NCBI RefSeq assembly: GCF_004785685.1
Contig: NZ_SRPF01000004.1
Location: 186,001 to 250,000 of the forward strand
Reading direction: 5' to 3'
Source: Marinobacter confluentis
GTDB lineage: Bacteria > Pseudomonadota > Gammaproteobacteria > Pseudomonadales > Oleiphilaceae
DNA: 64,000 nt
Part shown: piece after piece, positions 27,111 through 35,971 of the stretch
Numbering within the stretch: position 1 is the stretch's first letter
Layout: each line of letters begins with the position of its first letter
Program-made: the position numbers and the translations under genes
The notes under the pieces: model-generated
What the model saw: only the letters and a program-made list of their open reading frames with translations
The model's database searches: none
Told to the model about the DNA's origin: nothing

Positions 27111-27551
27111 TTACCAGGTGCCGGTATTTTCCATGCTCGCCCAGGGTTCCAGTGGCGGCAACGACTCGCCTTTCTGCAGCAGTTCGATGGAAATGCCGTC
27201 CGGTGACCGGATAAAGGCCATATGCCCATCCCGGGGCGGGCGATTGATGGTGACGCCATTATCCCGCAAGTGCTGGCAAAGCCCATAAATGTCATCCACA
27301 CGGTAGGCCAGATGTCCGAAATTGCGGCCGCCGGTATATTCTTCCGGATCCCAGTTGTGAGTCAGCTCGATCATCGGCGCCCTATCTTCTCTTGCACGCG
27401 CTTCGTCTTCCGCTGCAGCGAGAAAAACCAGGGTGAAACGACCCTTTTCGCTGTCTTTACGGCTGATTTCGACCATGCCCAGCAGGTCGCAGAAGAAGTG
27501 CAGGGTGTCGTCAAGGTTGCTGACGCGGATCATGGTGTGGAGGTATTGCAT
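27111..27551 (-). CDS. gloA: Lactoylglutathione lyase (glyoxalase I)
   Basis: A 146-residue VOC-fold enzyme that converts the hemithioacetal of methylglyoxal and glutathione to lactoylglutathione. The metal ligands fit the GloA pattern: His in YLHTMIRV, Glu in PMIELTHN, His in NFGHLAYRV and Glu in GISIELLQ. The ATG at 27551 ([10 protein letters not shown]) has AGGAG upstream. The gene is convergent with the J-domain gene, ten bases apart. Confidence 0.92.
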   Translation of the reverse strand: MQYLHTMIRVSNLDDTLHFFCDLLGMVEISRKDSEKGRFTLVFLAAAEDEARAREDRAPMIELTHNWDPEEYTGGRNFGHLAYRVDDIYGLCQHLRDNGVTINRPPRDGHMAFIRSPDGISIELLQKGESLPPLEPWASMENTGTW

Positions 27552-27647
27552 GGTGGTGCTCCTGTTGGTTGTCCCCCGCATGATACCAGCACCGACGCGG
27601 TTCTAGCCCCGAGCCAGCGTATGCTTTCAAATTCGAGGCATAGTGGC

Positions 27648-28031
27648 CTACAAAGCCTTTCCAGACTGATCTATGGCCGGTGAGACTGAACCTCGCCGAG
27701 TTACTGACAGACCAATCACCTTTTCCGGTACTTCCTCAAAATAAAGCTTGGCTGAAAAGCCCGCTCCTTTGAAACCGATAAACTGAATGTTTTCTCTTTC
27801 GGAAGCACCAAGTTTCTTAAGCGTTGATTCGAAGCCACAGTTTTCAAATCCGGCCCTCAGAACCGAATCGTAGTGAATTTTCACCTGCTCTGCTTCCTTC
27901 CTCGGCTCGGCACTGACAGGGGCGGTATTCACGAATCTAAAATCAGGTGACAAGACTATTTCGCGCAACAATGCGGCATCTGTGCTGTTCACTGTTGTAT
28001 CTATCATATTCTCTAGATCTTTTTTGATCAT
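27648..28031 (-). CDS. Orphan immunity-like protein, copy B
   Basis: A 127-residue protein of no recognised family. Its residues 30-107 align well with the gene at 29576-29899 (shared SDFRFVN, PVS.EP..EAEQ, IHYDSVL.AGFEN, IQFIG.KGAG.SAK.YFEE.PEKVIG), and DNA identity across that block is also high by eye. After PEKVIG the two differ: this copy has about 20 extra residues. It starts inside the stop of a short upstream frame (ATGA). Its place downstream of an rhs toxin gene suggests an orphan immunity gene; this is inference. Confidence 0.6.
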   Translation of the reverse strand: MIKKDLENMIDTTVNSTDAALLREIVLSPDFRFVNTAPVSAEPRKEAEQVKIHYDSVLRAGFENCGFESTLKKLGASERENIQFIGFKGAGFSAKLYFEEVPEKVIGLSVTRRGSVSPAIDQSGKAL

Positions 28032-28195
28032 GGTCTGAATACCTCAATACCTTCTCTAGGTCCGCGCAGAAGAATTTCCTGTTCGCCCCATTCATCTGGA
28101 GACCAATCCCAAGCCCACCTATCACTTTCACTGCGAGCAGGGGAAGGTATATCCGACGTGACTCTGTGTAGTTGATTTAGACCTGACTCCATCAT
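28028..28195 (-). CDS. Small frame, possible gene remnant
   Basis: A 55-codon frame ending RWAWDWSPDEWGEQEILL...EGIEVFRP, overlapping the next gene by four bases (ATGA). The tail looks like real protein (Trp/Glu-rich, ordered), while the first ~20 residues do not, and a TAG stop lies in frame just upstream. It is therefore either a small gene or the 3' end of a larger immunity-type gene cut by rearrangement. Confidence 0.4.
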   Translation of the reverse strand: MMESGLNQLHRVTSDIPSPARSESDRWAWDWSPDEWGEQEILLRGPREGIEVFRP

Positions 28196-28248
28196 TTGAC
28201 TCACACCACAGTGAGCCTACCTTCGGAAGATGACCTTGCTGCCAGCAT

Positions 28249-28620
28249 CTAATGTGCTGGACAGTGCCTAAAGAGAGACGCATTGGAGAAATCAATACCG
28301 AAAAACCAGTCGTTCCAACCATCAATCGATTCATCTGTCACACACACTACTGCTCCGCCAATTTCAGGGTGATTAGACAAATAGTAGAACTGGAAGCCTT
28401 CAGGAGGTGATAGCTCACATGATATTCTGCCTTCACCATCTAGAATCACCAGCTTGTTTGGAGACCCGTTAGCACCTGCAAGAACAAGTATGTTCCCGTT
28501 TTTAGACTCAACAATGGCTTGGTCTAGTCCGGGTATAGTCTTATTCCTAGTTTGGCCAAAACAGGACCAACTAATAGATTCTTTCTTCTTATCTACTACG
28601 AACTTTTCAATGGCTGGCAT
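28249..28620 (-). CDS. Hypothetical protein in immunity array
   Basis: A 123-residue beta-rich protein (IVESKNGNILVLAGAN, NKLVILDGEGRISCEL, GGAVVCVTDE) without a signal peptide or a family I recognise. AT-richer than the flanking core genes. It sits between the RAYT gene and the short frame at 28028-28195, in the string of orphan genes that follows the rhs toxin and its immunity gene, so an immunity or accessory role is possible. The C-terminus (FSNASLFRHCPAH) is directly followed by a region without coherent coding and may be an altered end. Confidence 0.55.
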   Translation of the reverse strand: MPAIEKFVVDKKKESISWSCFGQTRNKTIPGLDQAIVESKNGNILVLAGANGSPNKLVILDGEGRISCELSPPEGFQFYYLSNHPEIGGAVVCVTDESIDGWNDWFFGIDFSNASLFRHCPAH

Positions 28621-28652
28621 ACAAATTTTCCAAGCTATTCAATCGTGTATGG

Positions 28653-28667
28653 AGGGTCAGGTCTTGC
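28653..28667. repeat. Left inverted flank of RAYT element
   Basis: AGGGTCAGGTCTTGC, an exact inverted copy of 29560-29574. It overlaps the RAYT stop codon (the TGA reads within it on the minus strand). Confidence 0.7.
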
Positions 28668-29502
28668 TTTTGTACTCTTTTGCAATCCGACTGACGCGTG
28701 AATAACTCAGCCCCAGATAGTCTCCAATTTCCTTTAGCGTATACCCGCCGCTGGCATAGGCTTCCGCGATCACGGCATTCCGGTTGTCGGTTTTGCCAAA
28801 ATATGTTTTCAGAGGCAACGCCTCCGCGCGGCGTTGAGCCGCCGGGACTTCACTCAAGCGGTCCGGCTCGCCCAGATGTTCCAGCATGCGCTCGAAAAAC
28901 TGATCACTCCCTAGATAGATCTGCCCCTTGAGGTCTTCCCAGGGTGAACTTTGGGAGCGGGCATTACTGACGAAGTCGACATAAGCTATCTGTGCCTGGC
29001 TTTTGATCACTCCGAATACCGAAAGCAGCCAGTCTGTGGACAGATAATCCAACGGAGGAATCTCGCCAGCTGTGGCCCGGTAACTACTCCACGGCCATTC
29101 AGATGGGGACGAAACCATGCCGGCCCTGACGGGGTTCAGAACAATGTAACGGGCGAGTTCCAGCAGATAAGTTTCCTTCTCAACCAAAATGGCCTTGTAT
29201 CGCCCCTGAAAAACATGGCCCACCCGGGCATGGGCCTTGTTGAAACACTGAGTGTATACGCCGTTCAGTTGGCGCATGCCTTTAGAAAGATTGGCTTCGG
29301 GGGTTTCGATCAGCAGGTGGTAGTGGTTCCCCATCAGGCAATAGGCGTGACAGAGCCAGTTATATTTCTCACGGACGCCCCCCAGAATTTCAAGGAAGCG
29401 TTCACGGTCATCGGGTGTCTCGTAGATAGTTTCCCGGCGGTTACCTCGGGAGGTGATGTGGTAGAGTGCGCCTTCAAATTCGAGACGTAAGGTTCTGGCC
29501 AT
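28657..29502 (-). CDS. REP-associated tyrosine transposase (RAYT)
   Basis: A 281-residue Y1/IS200-like single-strand transposase. It has the HUH motif in YCLMGNHYHLLIETP, an upstream YHITSRGNRRE element typical of RAYTs, and a Tyr in LELARYIVLNPVRAG suited as nucleophile. The last ~60 residues form a helix-turn-helix (GYTLKEIGDYLGLSYSRVSRIAKEYK), as in RAYT subgroups with a C-terminal DNA-binding tail. It is bordered by 15-base inverted copies of one motif. RAYTs mobilise or maintain REP sequences; a single-copy gene like this may be domesticated. Confidence 0.9.
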   Translation of the reverse strand: MARTLRLEFEGALYHITSRGNRRETIYETPDDRERFLEILGGVREKYNWLCHAYCLMGNHYHLLIETPEANLSKGMRQLNGVYTQCFNKAHARVGHVFQGRYKAILVEKETYLLELARYIVLNPVRAGMVSSPSEWPWSSYRATAGEIPPLDYLSTDWLLSVFGVIKSQAQIAYVDFVSNARSQSSPWEDLKGQIYLGSDQFFERMLEHLGEPDRLSEVPAAQRRAEALPLKTYFGKTDNRNAVIAEAYASGGYTLKEIGDYLGLSYSRVSRIAKEYKSKT

Positions 29503-29559
29503 TCGTTGGCTCCTTGTCGGTTACGGGTTGAGAAAGCTCCTTTCTCTCAAGGTCAAAGG

Positions 29560-29574
29560 GCAAGACCTGACCCT
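29560..29574. repeat. Right inverted flank of RAYT element
   Basis: GCAAGACCTGACCCT, the exact reverse complement of 28653-28667, 57 bases before the RAYT start and one base from the stop region of the immunity-like gene that ends at 29576. Confidence 0.7.
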
Positions 29575-29575
29575 G

Positions 29576-29899
29576 TTACTCACCGATCACCTTTTCCGGT
29601 ATTTCCTCGAAATAGAACTTGGCTGAATAGCCAGCTCCTTTGAGACCGATAAACTGAATGGTTTCTCTGTCGGAAACACTAAGTTGCTCAAGCGTCGATT
29701 CGAAGCCCCAATTCTCAAATCCAGCATTCAGAACTGAGTCGTAGTGTATTCTCATCTGCTCAGCCTCCTGCTTCGGCTCGACACTGACAGGAGCTGCATT
29801 TACAAATCTAAAATCAGATGAAGACGTTATCTTATACAATAGCGCGCTATCTATTCTGATTTTACTAAAAAAATAAACACTCTCTAACTCTATCGACAT
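29576..29899 (-). CDS. Orphan immunity-like protein, copy A
   Basis: A 107-residue paralogue of the 27648-28031 product; the two agree from SDFRFVN to PEKVIG and differ at both ends. This copy stops one residue after PEKVIG, exactly where the RAYT flank begins, so the RAYT insertion may have replaced its original 3' end. It lies 179 AT-rich bases after the gene for the Rhs immunity protein. Function unknown; an orphan immunity role is inferred from position only. Confidence 0.6.
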   Translation of the reverse strand: MSIELESVYFFSKIRIDSALLYKITSSSDFRFVNAAPVSVEPKQEAEQMRIHYDSVLNAGFENWGFESTLEQLSVSDRETIQFIGLKGAGYSAKFYFEEIPEKVIGE

Positions 29900-30078
29900 A
29901 ATATCCGGAAACCCTTATTGCCATTGGTCAAATTTAGCCATGCAATAACTTCGGAAAAGATTGCCGAGACAGAATCGAACTGAACACGGAGAGAAGCTTT
30001 AAATTTTCAAAAATACCCACCCATCGAGACTCCATTTCAGGCAAATACCATTACTATGCTCACCGTTCAGTTAACGTA

Positions 30079-30372
30079 TTAAATATCAAACGAATCTCGC
30101 AAATATTTTAACCATTGCTTACTAGTATAGCCATCGACCTCATATTCATATTCACTTCCCATTGAAAAAATTTTTTCTTTATACTCGCTTTCAGACATAT
30201 CAATATTTAGCAACTCGTCAATAGCCTCTTTAGCAGAAATAATTTTTTGGGGCGGCTCATTTTCCAGAATATATTCTATGACGCTTTTCTCTGACGAAAA
30301 CTCCTCCTCCCAATCTTGATGAAAGTAGGCGCCTAATATTTGCTCAAGGTTATTAAAAAGATCTTTATTCAT
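30079..30372 (-). CDS. Immunity protein for the Rhs toxin (CdiI-like)
   Basis: A 97-residue acidic, helical cytoplasmic protein (LEQILGAYFHQDW, ISAKEAIDELL, KQWLKYLRDSFDI) resembling the CdiI_2-type immunity proteins that go with RNase A-like CdiA toxins. Its ATG overlaps the rhs stop by four bases, the usual arrangement of a cognate immunity gene. It would bind and block the toxin domain in the producing cell. The gene is clearly AT-richer than the rhs core. Confidence 0.8.
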   Translation of the reverse strand: MNKDLFNNLEQILGAYFHQDWEEEFSSEKSVIEYILENEPPQKIISAKEAIDELLNIDMSESEYKEKIFSMGSEYEYEVDGYTSKQWLKYLRDSFDI

Positions 30373-33300
30373 AATGTGGGAAACCCCGTAACGATTCGGT
30401 AACCTATGGACATCTTCGGATCACGTTCCAATACAACTCTTACGTTACTTGCAGTATCTGCAGCTGTGCTGCCTCTTTTCATAGAAATACCGACGGAATC
30501 CTCCAACGAATGATTTATAACAAGCCGGCGCTCATCCCCGTTAAGGAACCTTTCGACGCCCCTGTTATTTGCCTCTAGCGTCTGACCAACAGCTCTTTCC
30601 GCGGTAGTGCGATCCAAGAACGACGAGGCTCCGCTAATTCGTCTGTTCTGCTCAATTCTCGATAAAAGCTGCTGCTCTGAATGTCCGACATGTCGTTCCA
30701 GGAGATGACCTCCAGCCCTTTCATGACTCATGAGCCCTCCGCCCGGTACAATCGAACTATAATTCCCACCCGCTCCAGGGCAATCCCCTTTTACCGAAGA
30801 CAACCCCAACGGATCCACCCACCCCGTCGGATTCGGAACATACTGGTAGTTATTCAACCCACCCGCAAGCCCAATCGGGTCCGGAGTCAGGAAGCGCCCT
30901 GTGTTGGGATTGTAGTACCGGTGGCGGTTGTAATGCAGGCCGGTTTCCGGGTCGTGGTATTGGCCCTGGAAGCGGATCGGGTTGTCGATCTCGTTGACCA
31001 GGGCGCGGACGACGTTGCCGTAGGCGCGGTAGGTCACCGACCAGACCAGGTCTCCCTTTTCATTGGTGAGTTCCTGGGGGGTGCCCAGATGATCCAGGTG
31101 GTAGTAGTAGATGCTGGCGTGTTCGGGGCCGTGGTCGTCTACCAGCGCCAGGGGCTTGAAGGTGTCGGGCTCGTAAATATAGGTGCGGTACTGATCGCCG
31201 GTTTCCTCGGCGATCAGGCGGTCGCCCTGCCAGAGGAATTCGGTTCGTGTCAGGCCGTTGGTTTTGGCAATGCGGCGGCCGAAAGCGTCGTATTCGTAGT
31301 GCCAGGTGCTGCCGTCCGGTTTGGTGACGCTGGCCAGTCTGTGTTCGCAGTTGTAGCTGTAGCGGGTGATCAGCTTCTGGTCCTTGCCCCGTCGTTCTTC
31401 GGTCAGGTTGCCGAATTCGTCGTATTCGTAGTGGCAGTCGCCGTGCATGCTGAGGCGGTTGCCTCGCACATTGGCGTTTTTGCCACTGGCCGGGCTCTGG
31501 CTTTGTTCCAGCAGGTTGCCGGCCGGGTCGTGGATCAGTTGTTCGTACAGGTCGCCACGCACGCCAACCAGCCGGTCCATGGGGTCGTAAACGTATTCCC
31601 GCAGGCCTTTGCGGCTATCCTGGATAGCTTTGAGGTTGCCGTTGGGATCGTACTGGTAATCCCGCTGGGCCGCGATGTCCTTGATGCGGCCCTGGTGCAC
31701 CCGGTGCTGGGTCAGGCGGCCTTCGTCGTCGTAGACGTAGGCGCTCAGCAGGTCGCCCTGTTGCCGTTCCATTTCCTCGCCGGTGGCTGCCATTCGATGG
31801 CGGGTCAACGGCTGACCGTTCAGGTCGATGCCGGACAGCAGGCCGGCTTTGTCGTGCTGGTAGGCCAGCGCCTGGCCATCTGGCAGGACCATACCTCTCA
31901 GACGGTCCATGTCATCGTAACGATATTGCAGGGTTGCCCAACCCTGATGTTCGGTTTTCAACAATCCGAATTCGTCGTACTCGAACGCCAGTGGCCAGTG
32001 CCCGTCATCCACGGCGGTAAGCTTGCCGTCGGCGTTGTATCCGTACTGGATTTCGCGGCCGTCTGGGAGCACTTTTTTCAGTAACTGCCCGAGTTCGTCG
32101 CGCTCATAGGCCGTGGTTTGCAGGACATCGCTGGCAGTTCCGTACTCGGCCTTCTCGATCAGATGGCCGTTCAGGTCGTACTGGTAGGCGGTGCGATGGC
32201 CGTCAAAGGCAGTTTCCTGTTTGACCAGACCGTTCGGGTAATAATCAATGCGATACTCTTCACCCCGTTCATTCTCGATTTGGGTGAGCAGAAAGCGATG
32301 GTGATCATAACGGTAGCGCAGCTCGCTGCCGTCCGGATTGATGCGTCGGGTCAGCAGGTGCAGGTTGTTGCCGTATTCGTAGCGGGTTTCCCGACCCTTC
32401 TCGTCGACAAACCGCGTCACCTTGTTGTAGTGATTGTAGTGGTACTGCCGGCGCCGGTTACCGGAGAGAATTTCGTCGGTTACCCGCCCCAGGCCGTCGT
32501 ACTGGTACCGGGTAATGGCACCACGGGCATCTTTCCTGGCCAATAGCTGGCCGAATTCGTCGTACCTGTATTGGTAGAAAGCGCCGGTGGGCGTGGTTTC
32601 CTCAATCAACTGGCCGCGGCTGTTCCAGCCCCATTTGTGGGTTCGTCCGTCTGGCAGGTGGACCTGGGTGAGCTGGCCCTGGGGGTTGTAGCTGTAAAGG
32701 GTTGCGCGCCCCTTTGGATCGGTCTCGCGGGAAAGGTCGCCGTGGCGGGTGTAATCAAATGCCCAGGTCTGACCATTGCGGTGGATTTCCGCGATGCGCC
32801 CTTTGCGATAGGTAAACAGGATGGGCTGTCCGTCCGGGCCAGTTTTACCCTGGAGGCGACCGTTCCTGTCGTACTGATATTCCGTGCGCGCACCCATGGG
32901 GTCTACGGTGGCTTGCAGGCGGCCTTTATCATCGTATTCGTTGATGTGTTTGGCGCCGTCCGGATCGATCTTTTCCTGCAGTTGGGCGCCGCCATCGTAA
33001 TGCCAGATTTCCTTGCTGCCGTCGACGTAGCTGACGGTGCAGGTGTGATTCTCGTCATCCCATTCAAACCGGGTATCCACCTGGGCACTATCGCCCCATT
33101 GATGCACGCAACGCCCGCTTGGTGAGGCTTCGTCCCATTCAAGATAAAAGCTGTATCCACCGGCAAGCTGTCGGCTGGTCAGCATATGGTTGTCGTAGCC
33201 GTAGCGTTCGATGCCACCAACCGCATCTTCAGCGGCGATCAGGTCGTTGTGGCTGTCGTATTCAAAGCGGCGTTCGGTTCGCAGGGGCTGCCACTGGTAG

Positions 33301-35171
33301 CCGGTGTCTGTAAGCTCACGACGTAACAAGCTGACCGCCTTGAGACAGACGCCTTCAAAGTCAAACTTCAGGGCATTACCCGCATCGCTGACCAGCCGTT
33401 CAAGCTGGCCATGGAGATCGTAGCCGACCTGCAGCTGATTGCCGTAACGATCTGATATCTGCACCAGCAGGCCGCGATCACCCTCGCGACTGAAGTGGTA
33501 GCGGGGTGCTTTCTCGCCGGCGCACACCACAATCTGTTCGCCCTCTTTCCAGGCCGCTGTGCCAGCCTGGGAGTTGGTGCCGAAGGGAGCACTGTCGAGC
33601 TCCGGCAGACGGGTATTCTTGCCCTCGTGGTCGTGCCAGGTAATGCCGTCGCCATCAAAGCTCAGGCTGTGGTTCAGGCTGTGACGCCAGCCGTAACCCA
33701 TGTCCAGACGCCTGTCACTGCTACCAGAGCGATACACCCGCTTGAATTCAAAGGGCAAGGGGCCGGCAAGGCGTGCGTCTACCAGCTCCAGTACCTCTTC
33801 ACCCGTCACGGTGCTGATGGGGTCAGCGACGTTTTCCGTTGATTCGTTGTCCCGGGTAGCCCTGCCCTGGTCGGTGGTTGAAGGCGATGGCTCGTCACGA
33901 ACGGGCGCGTTGCTGGTTTCACTGGTTGCAGCATGGTCACGGCCAGCAGATTGCAGGTTCACAACCTGATCGTCGTCGGCCATTTCACTGTAAACTGCAT
34001 TGCGGCCCCGGACATCGGGCCCGGGCTGGGTGCTTGAGGCGTCCAGGGGACCAACCCCCGACATTTGCAGGGCCCGGTGGTTGGTGCCAATTTCTTTCAT
34101 ATACCGCTGGAATTCCCGGGCGAACTGGCCAAGGAACTCGCCGAGTATGTTCATGTTGGCACGGGCGTCGTCGGCAGTGTTCATGGCACCGGCGACGGCT
34201 TTACTGCCAATCCGGGCGCCATATTTGGCGGCCAGGCCGGCACCACCGGTAATGATCAGCCCCACAACCACATCAAACAGTATCTGCCCCACCAGGCCAC
34301 CGGAGATCTCGGCAACCTGTGTCGGTGATAGCAACCGGAAGTACTGGCGAACGGTATACATCACCAGGAACAGGAAAACCTCGTCGTTCGCAACCAAACA
34401 TGCTTTAAGGTAGGCGTCGTCGGCTTTTTTCAGGGTTTCCATCTGTTCCTGAAGGTCTTCGGGAAGGTTGCTGAAGTCGTAATCCTGAAGGCCACAGATC
34501 ACATCGTAGATTCGGCGGATGTCGTCCAAAATGGATGTGAAGCCATCGGCAATGCCTTCCTGCAGTCGAGCGTAGACGGCAAGAGACTGCGCAGCGGAGT
34601 TCATGGACAGATAGCTGTCCCACTCCTGGCGAGCTCCGTTATTCCAGGTGTTCTCCAACAGTGAACAGCACTGGTCGATAAAGCCCTCGTAGGTGTTATA
34701 GAGAGCCTCCATTTCCGCTTGTGAGATATCGGGCGACATCAGCACCCTGTATTCCTTTCCAGGGGTAACCGGTACTTCCGCCAGGCCATTCTCATCCGTA
34801 GTGCCGCTGTGGATGGTGTCCCAACTATCGAATATCCAACCGGTATTTTCCTGGACCTGAAAACGCGTGGAAGGGATGGGAGTCTTGCTTACGTTCTCGT
34901 GGAAATGGGCAATCTTGATCTTGCGGGTTTCCTCACAGGGCGCAACGGTGGACGAGACAATCTCATCTTCGCTGGCACCCTCACGGTTGTTCTCGCCATT
35001 GACCTCAAGAACCTGTTCATGGCCCATGAAAATGGAAGAAAACCAGCCATCGCGCCACTCGTCATACGTTGCCGTGAGGGATTCCCGGAGTTCACGGGTG
35101 ATGGCATTGATATCCGGAAGCGCGTCGGATGTCTGTTCCGAAGCCTGAAGAGCCGTCCGTGACTCGATCAT
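30369..35171 (-). CDS. Rhs polymorphic toxin with RNase A-like C-terminal domain
   Basis: A 1600-residue T6SS effector. The N-terminal ~450 residues include helical segments and a glycine-rich hydrophobic stretch (about 290-320) but no PAAR domain. From about 450 a DUF6531 segment and many YD/RHS repeats form the cocoon, ending at the DPIGLAGG core block and a DPLGL cleavage-type motif. The last ~143 residues (30369-30800) are the toxin: HERAGGHLLERHVG, SFLDRTTAE and a C-terminal GYRIVTGFP, matching the bacterial CdiA-CT RNase A family (predicted RNA cleavage). Toxin DNA is AT-richer than the core. The upstream DUF4123 and VgrG genes would load and deliver it. Confidence 0.88.
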   Translation of the reverse strand: MIESRTALQASEQTSDALPDINAITRELRESLTATYDEWRDGWFSSIFMGHEQVLEVNGENNREGASEDEIVSSTVAPCEETRKIKIAHFHENVSKTPIPSTRFQVQENTGWIFDSWDTIHSGTTDENGLAEVPVTPGKEYRVLMSPDISQAEMEALYNTYEGFIDQCCSLLENTWNNGARQEWDSYLSMNSAAQSLAVYARLQEGIADGFTSILDDIRRIYDVICGLQDYDFSNLPEDLQEQMETLKKADDAYLKACLVANDEVFLFLVMYTVRQYFRLLSPTQVAEISGGLVGQILFDVVVGLIITGGAGLAAKYGARIGSKAVAGAMNTADDARANMNILGEFLGQFAREFQRYMKEIGTNHRALQMSGVGPLDASSTQPGPDVRGRNAVYSEMADDDQVVNLQSAGRDHAATSETSNAPVRDEPSPSTTDQGRATRDNESTENVADPISTVTGEEVLELVDARLAGPLPFEFKRVYRSGSSDRRLDMGYGWRHSLNHSLSFDGDGITWHDHEGKNTRLPELDSAPFGTNSQAGTAAWKEGEQIVVCAGEKAPRYHFSREGDRGLLVQISDRYGNQLQVGYDLHGQLERLVSDAGNALKFDFEGVCLKAVSLLRRELTDTGYQWQPLRTERRFEYDSHNDLIAAEDAVGGIERYGYDNHMLTSRQLAGGYSFYLEWDEASPSGRCVHQWGDSAQVDTRFEWDDENHTCTVSYVDGSKEIWHYDGGAQLQEKIDPDGAKHINEYDDKGRLQATVDPMGARTEYQYDRNGRLQGKTGPDGQPILFTYRKGRIAEIHRNGQTWAFDYTRHGDLSRETDPKGRATLYSYNPQGQLTQVHLPDGRTHKWGWNSRGQLIEETTPTGAFYQYRYDEFGQLLARKDARGAITRYQYDGLGRVTDEILSGNRRRQYHYNHYNKVTRFVDEKGRETRYEYGNNLHLLTRRINPDGSELRYRYDHHRFLLTQIENERGEEYRIDYYPNGLVKQETAFDGHRTAYQYDLNGHLIEKAEYGTASDVLQTTAYERDELGQLLKKVLPDGREIQYGYNADGKLTAVDDGHWPLAFEYDEFGLLKTEHQGWATLQYRYDDMDRLRGMVLPDGQALAYQHDKAGLLSGIDLNGQPLTRHRMAATGEEMERQQGDLLSAYVYDDEGRLTQHRVHQGRIKDIAAQRDYQYDPNGNLKAIQDSRKGLREYVYDPMDRLVGVRGDLYEQLIHDPAGNLLEQSQSPASGKNANVRGNRLSMHGDCHYEYDEFGNLTEERRGKDQKLITRYSYNCEHRLASVTKPDGSTWHYEYDAFGRRIAKTNGLTRTEFLWQGDRLIAEETGDQYRTYIYEPDTFKPLALVDDHGPEHASIYYYHLDHLGTPQELTNEKGDLVWSVTYRAYGNVVRALVNEIDNPIRFQGQYHDPETGLHYNRHRYYNPNTGRFLTPDPIGLAGGLNNYQYVPNPTGWVDPLGLSSVKGDCPGAGGNYSSIVPGGGLMSHERAGGHLLERHVGHSEQQLLSRIEQNRRISGASSFLDRTTAERAVGQTLEANNRGVERFLNGDERRLVINHSLEDSVGISMKRGSTAADTASNVRVVLERDPKMSIGYRIVTGFPTL

Positions 35172-35185
35172 TGATTCATCCTCAA

Positions 35186-35971
35186 TCAGTATGTGCCCCG
35201 GGATGCCTCGTGCAGCAGGGCATGGTGTATGGTTTGTACGTGTTCAGGAGAGAGTTCGGTAACGGCCTCACCACTGGTCAGCCGCCGCAATTGACGCTCG
35301 ACTTTCTGACGGGCAACAGGCCCCGGATATTGGATCAGGGGCGAGTGTTTTTTCTTGCCAAGGGCAGAAATGGTGTTGTCCACCAACCGGCTCCAGCAAA
35401 GAACAGCAATCTTTTTAAGGGTTTCAGCCGACAGGGAGAACCAGGGAAATTCCGGGGCTGGCGTTGCATTACCCGGCGTGCCTGGATGATTTATCACCTC
35501 GCCGTCCGGCAGAACGATGGATTGAGCAGGCCCCATCAGATTGGCGCGACAGGTATCTTCAACACCCGAGAGAAGGGCGCCAAGGTAGCGTGGGTCCCAG
35601 TAGCGGAAGAACACCTCCTTCCCATCCGGCAGCAGGATTTTCGTGAGGCTTCGAACATGCCCGAACACTTCGCCCAGTGTGGCATCACTGATAAGCCCCC
35701 ACCCCCAATCGGCTGCATCGGTATCATCTACCCAATCCAGAAACCCACTTGTGTCAGTCACCTGGACGAGGAAGGGCATCACTTCGTGCCAACCCGCATA
35801 TGGCGTACCCTGGAATAGAGGGACGGCCGTCAGGCCATCAGTCCCGTAGAAATGTCGTACCGGTTTTGCTTCACTGGTGCCACTGAGGACCAGGTACAGG
35901 GCACCCCGGTTGTCGAGTGCCTGGCTGGCGGCCTGCAACTGTTCCCGGAAACCAGACGGATCAGACATCAC
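35186..35971 (-). CDS. DUF4123 T6SS adaptor/chaperone
   Basis: A 261-residue DUF4123 protein (Tap/TEC type), the adaptor that loads an effector onto its VgrG. Recognisable blocks are LYLVLSG, PYLV-like PFLVQVTD, GWGLISDATLGEVFGHVRSL and the strongly typical EVFFRYWDPRYL. It overlaps the vgrG stop and is 14 bases before rhs, so it is placed between carrier and cargo. Two adjacent Met codons (35971, 35968) can serve as start. Confidence 0.9.
   Translation of the reverse strand: MMSDPSGFREQLQAASQALDNRGALYLVLSGTSEAKPVRHFYGTDGLTAVPLFQGTPYAGWHEVMPFLVQVTDTSGFLDWVDDTDAADWGWGLISDATLGEVFGHVRSLTKILLPDGKEVFFRYWDPRYLGALLSGVEDTCRANLMGPAQSIVLPDGEVINHPGTPGNATPAPEFPWFSLSAETLKKIAVLCWSRLVDNTISALGKKKHSPLIQYPGPVARQKVERQLRRLTSGEAVTELSPEHVQTIHHALLHEASRGTY

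Noticed and set aside
27627..27640. Shared TTCAAATTCGAG string near gloA and inside the RAYT gene
   Set aside because: Twelve bases without longer flanking similarity; probably coincidence rather than a RAYT target copy.
28128..28334. 68-codon minus-strand frame overlapping two small genes
   Set aside because: It overlaps the better frames at 28249-28620 and 28028-28195 and has no clear ribosome-binding site.
30681..33125. Long open frames on the plus strand opposite rhs
   Set aside because: They mirror the GC-rich YD-repeat coding strand, show low-complexity Val/Ala/Gln composition and no ribosome-binding sites.
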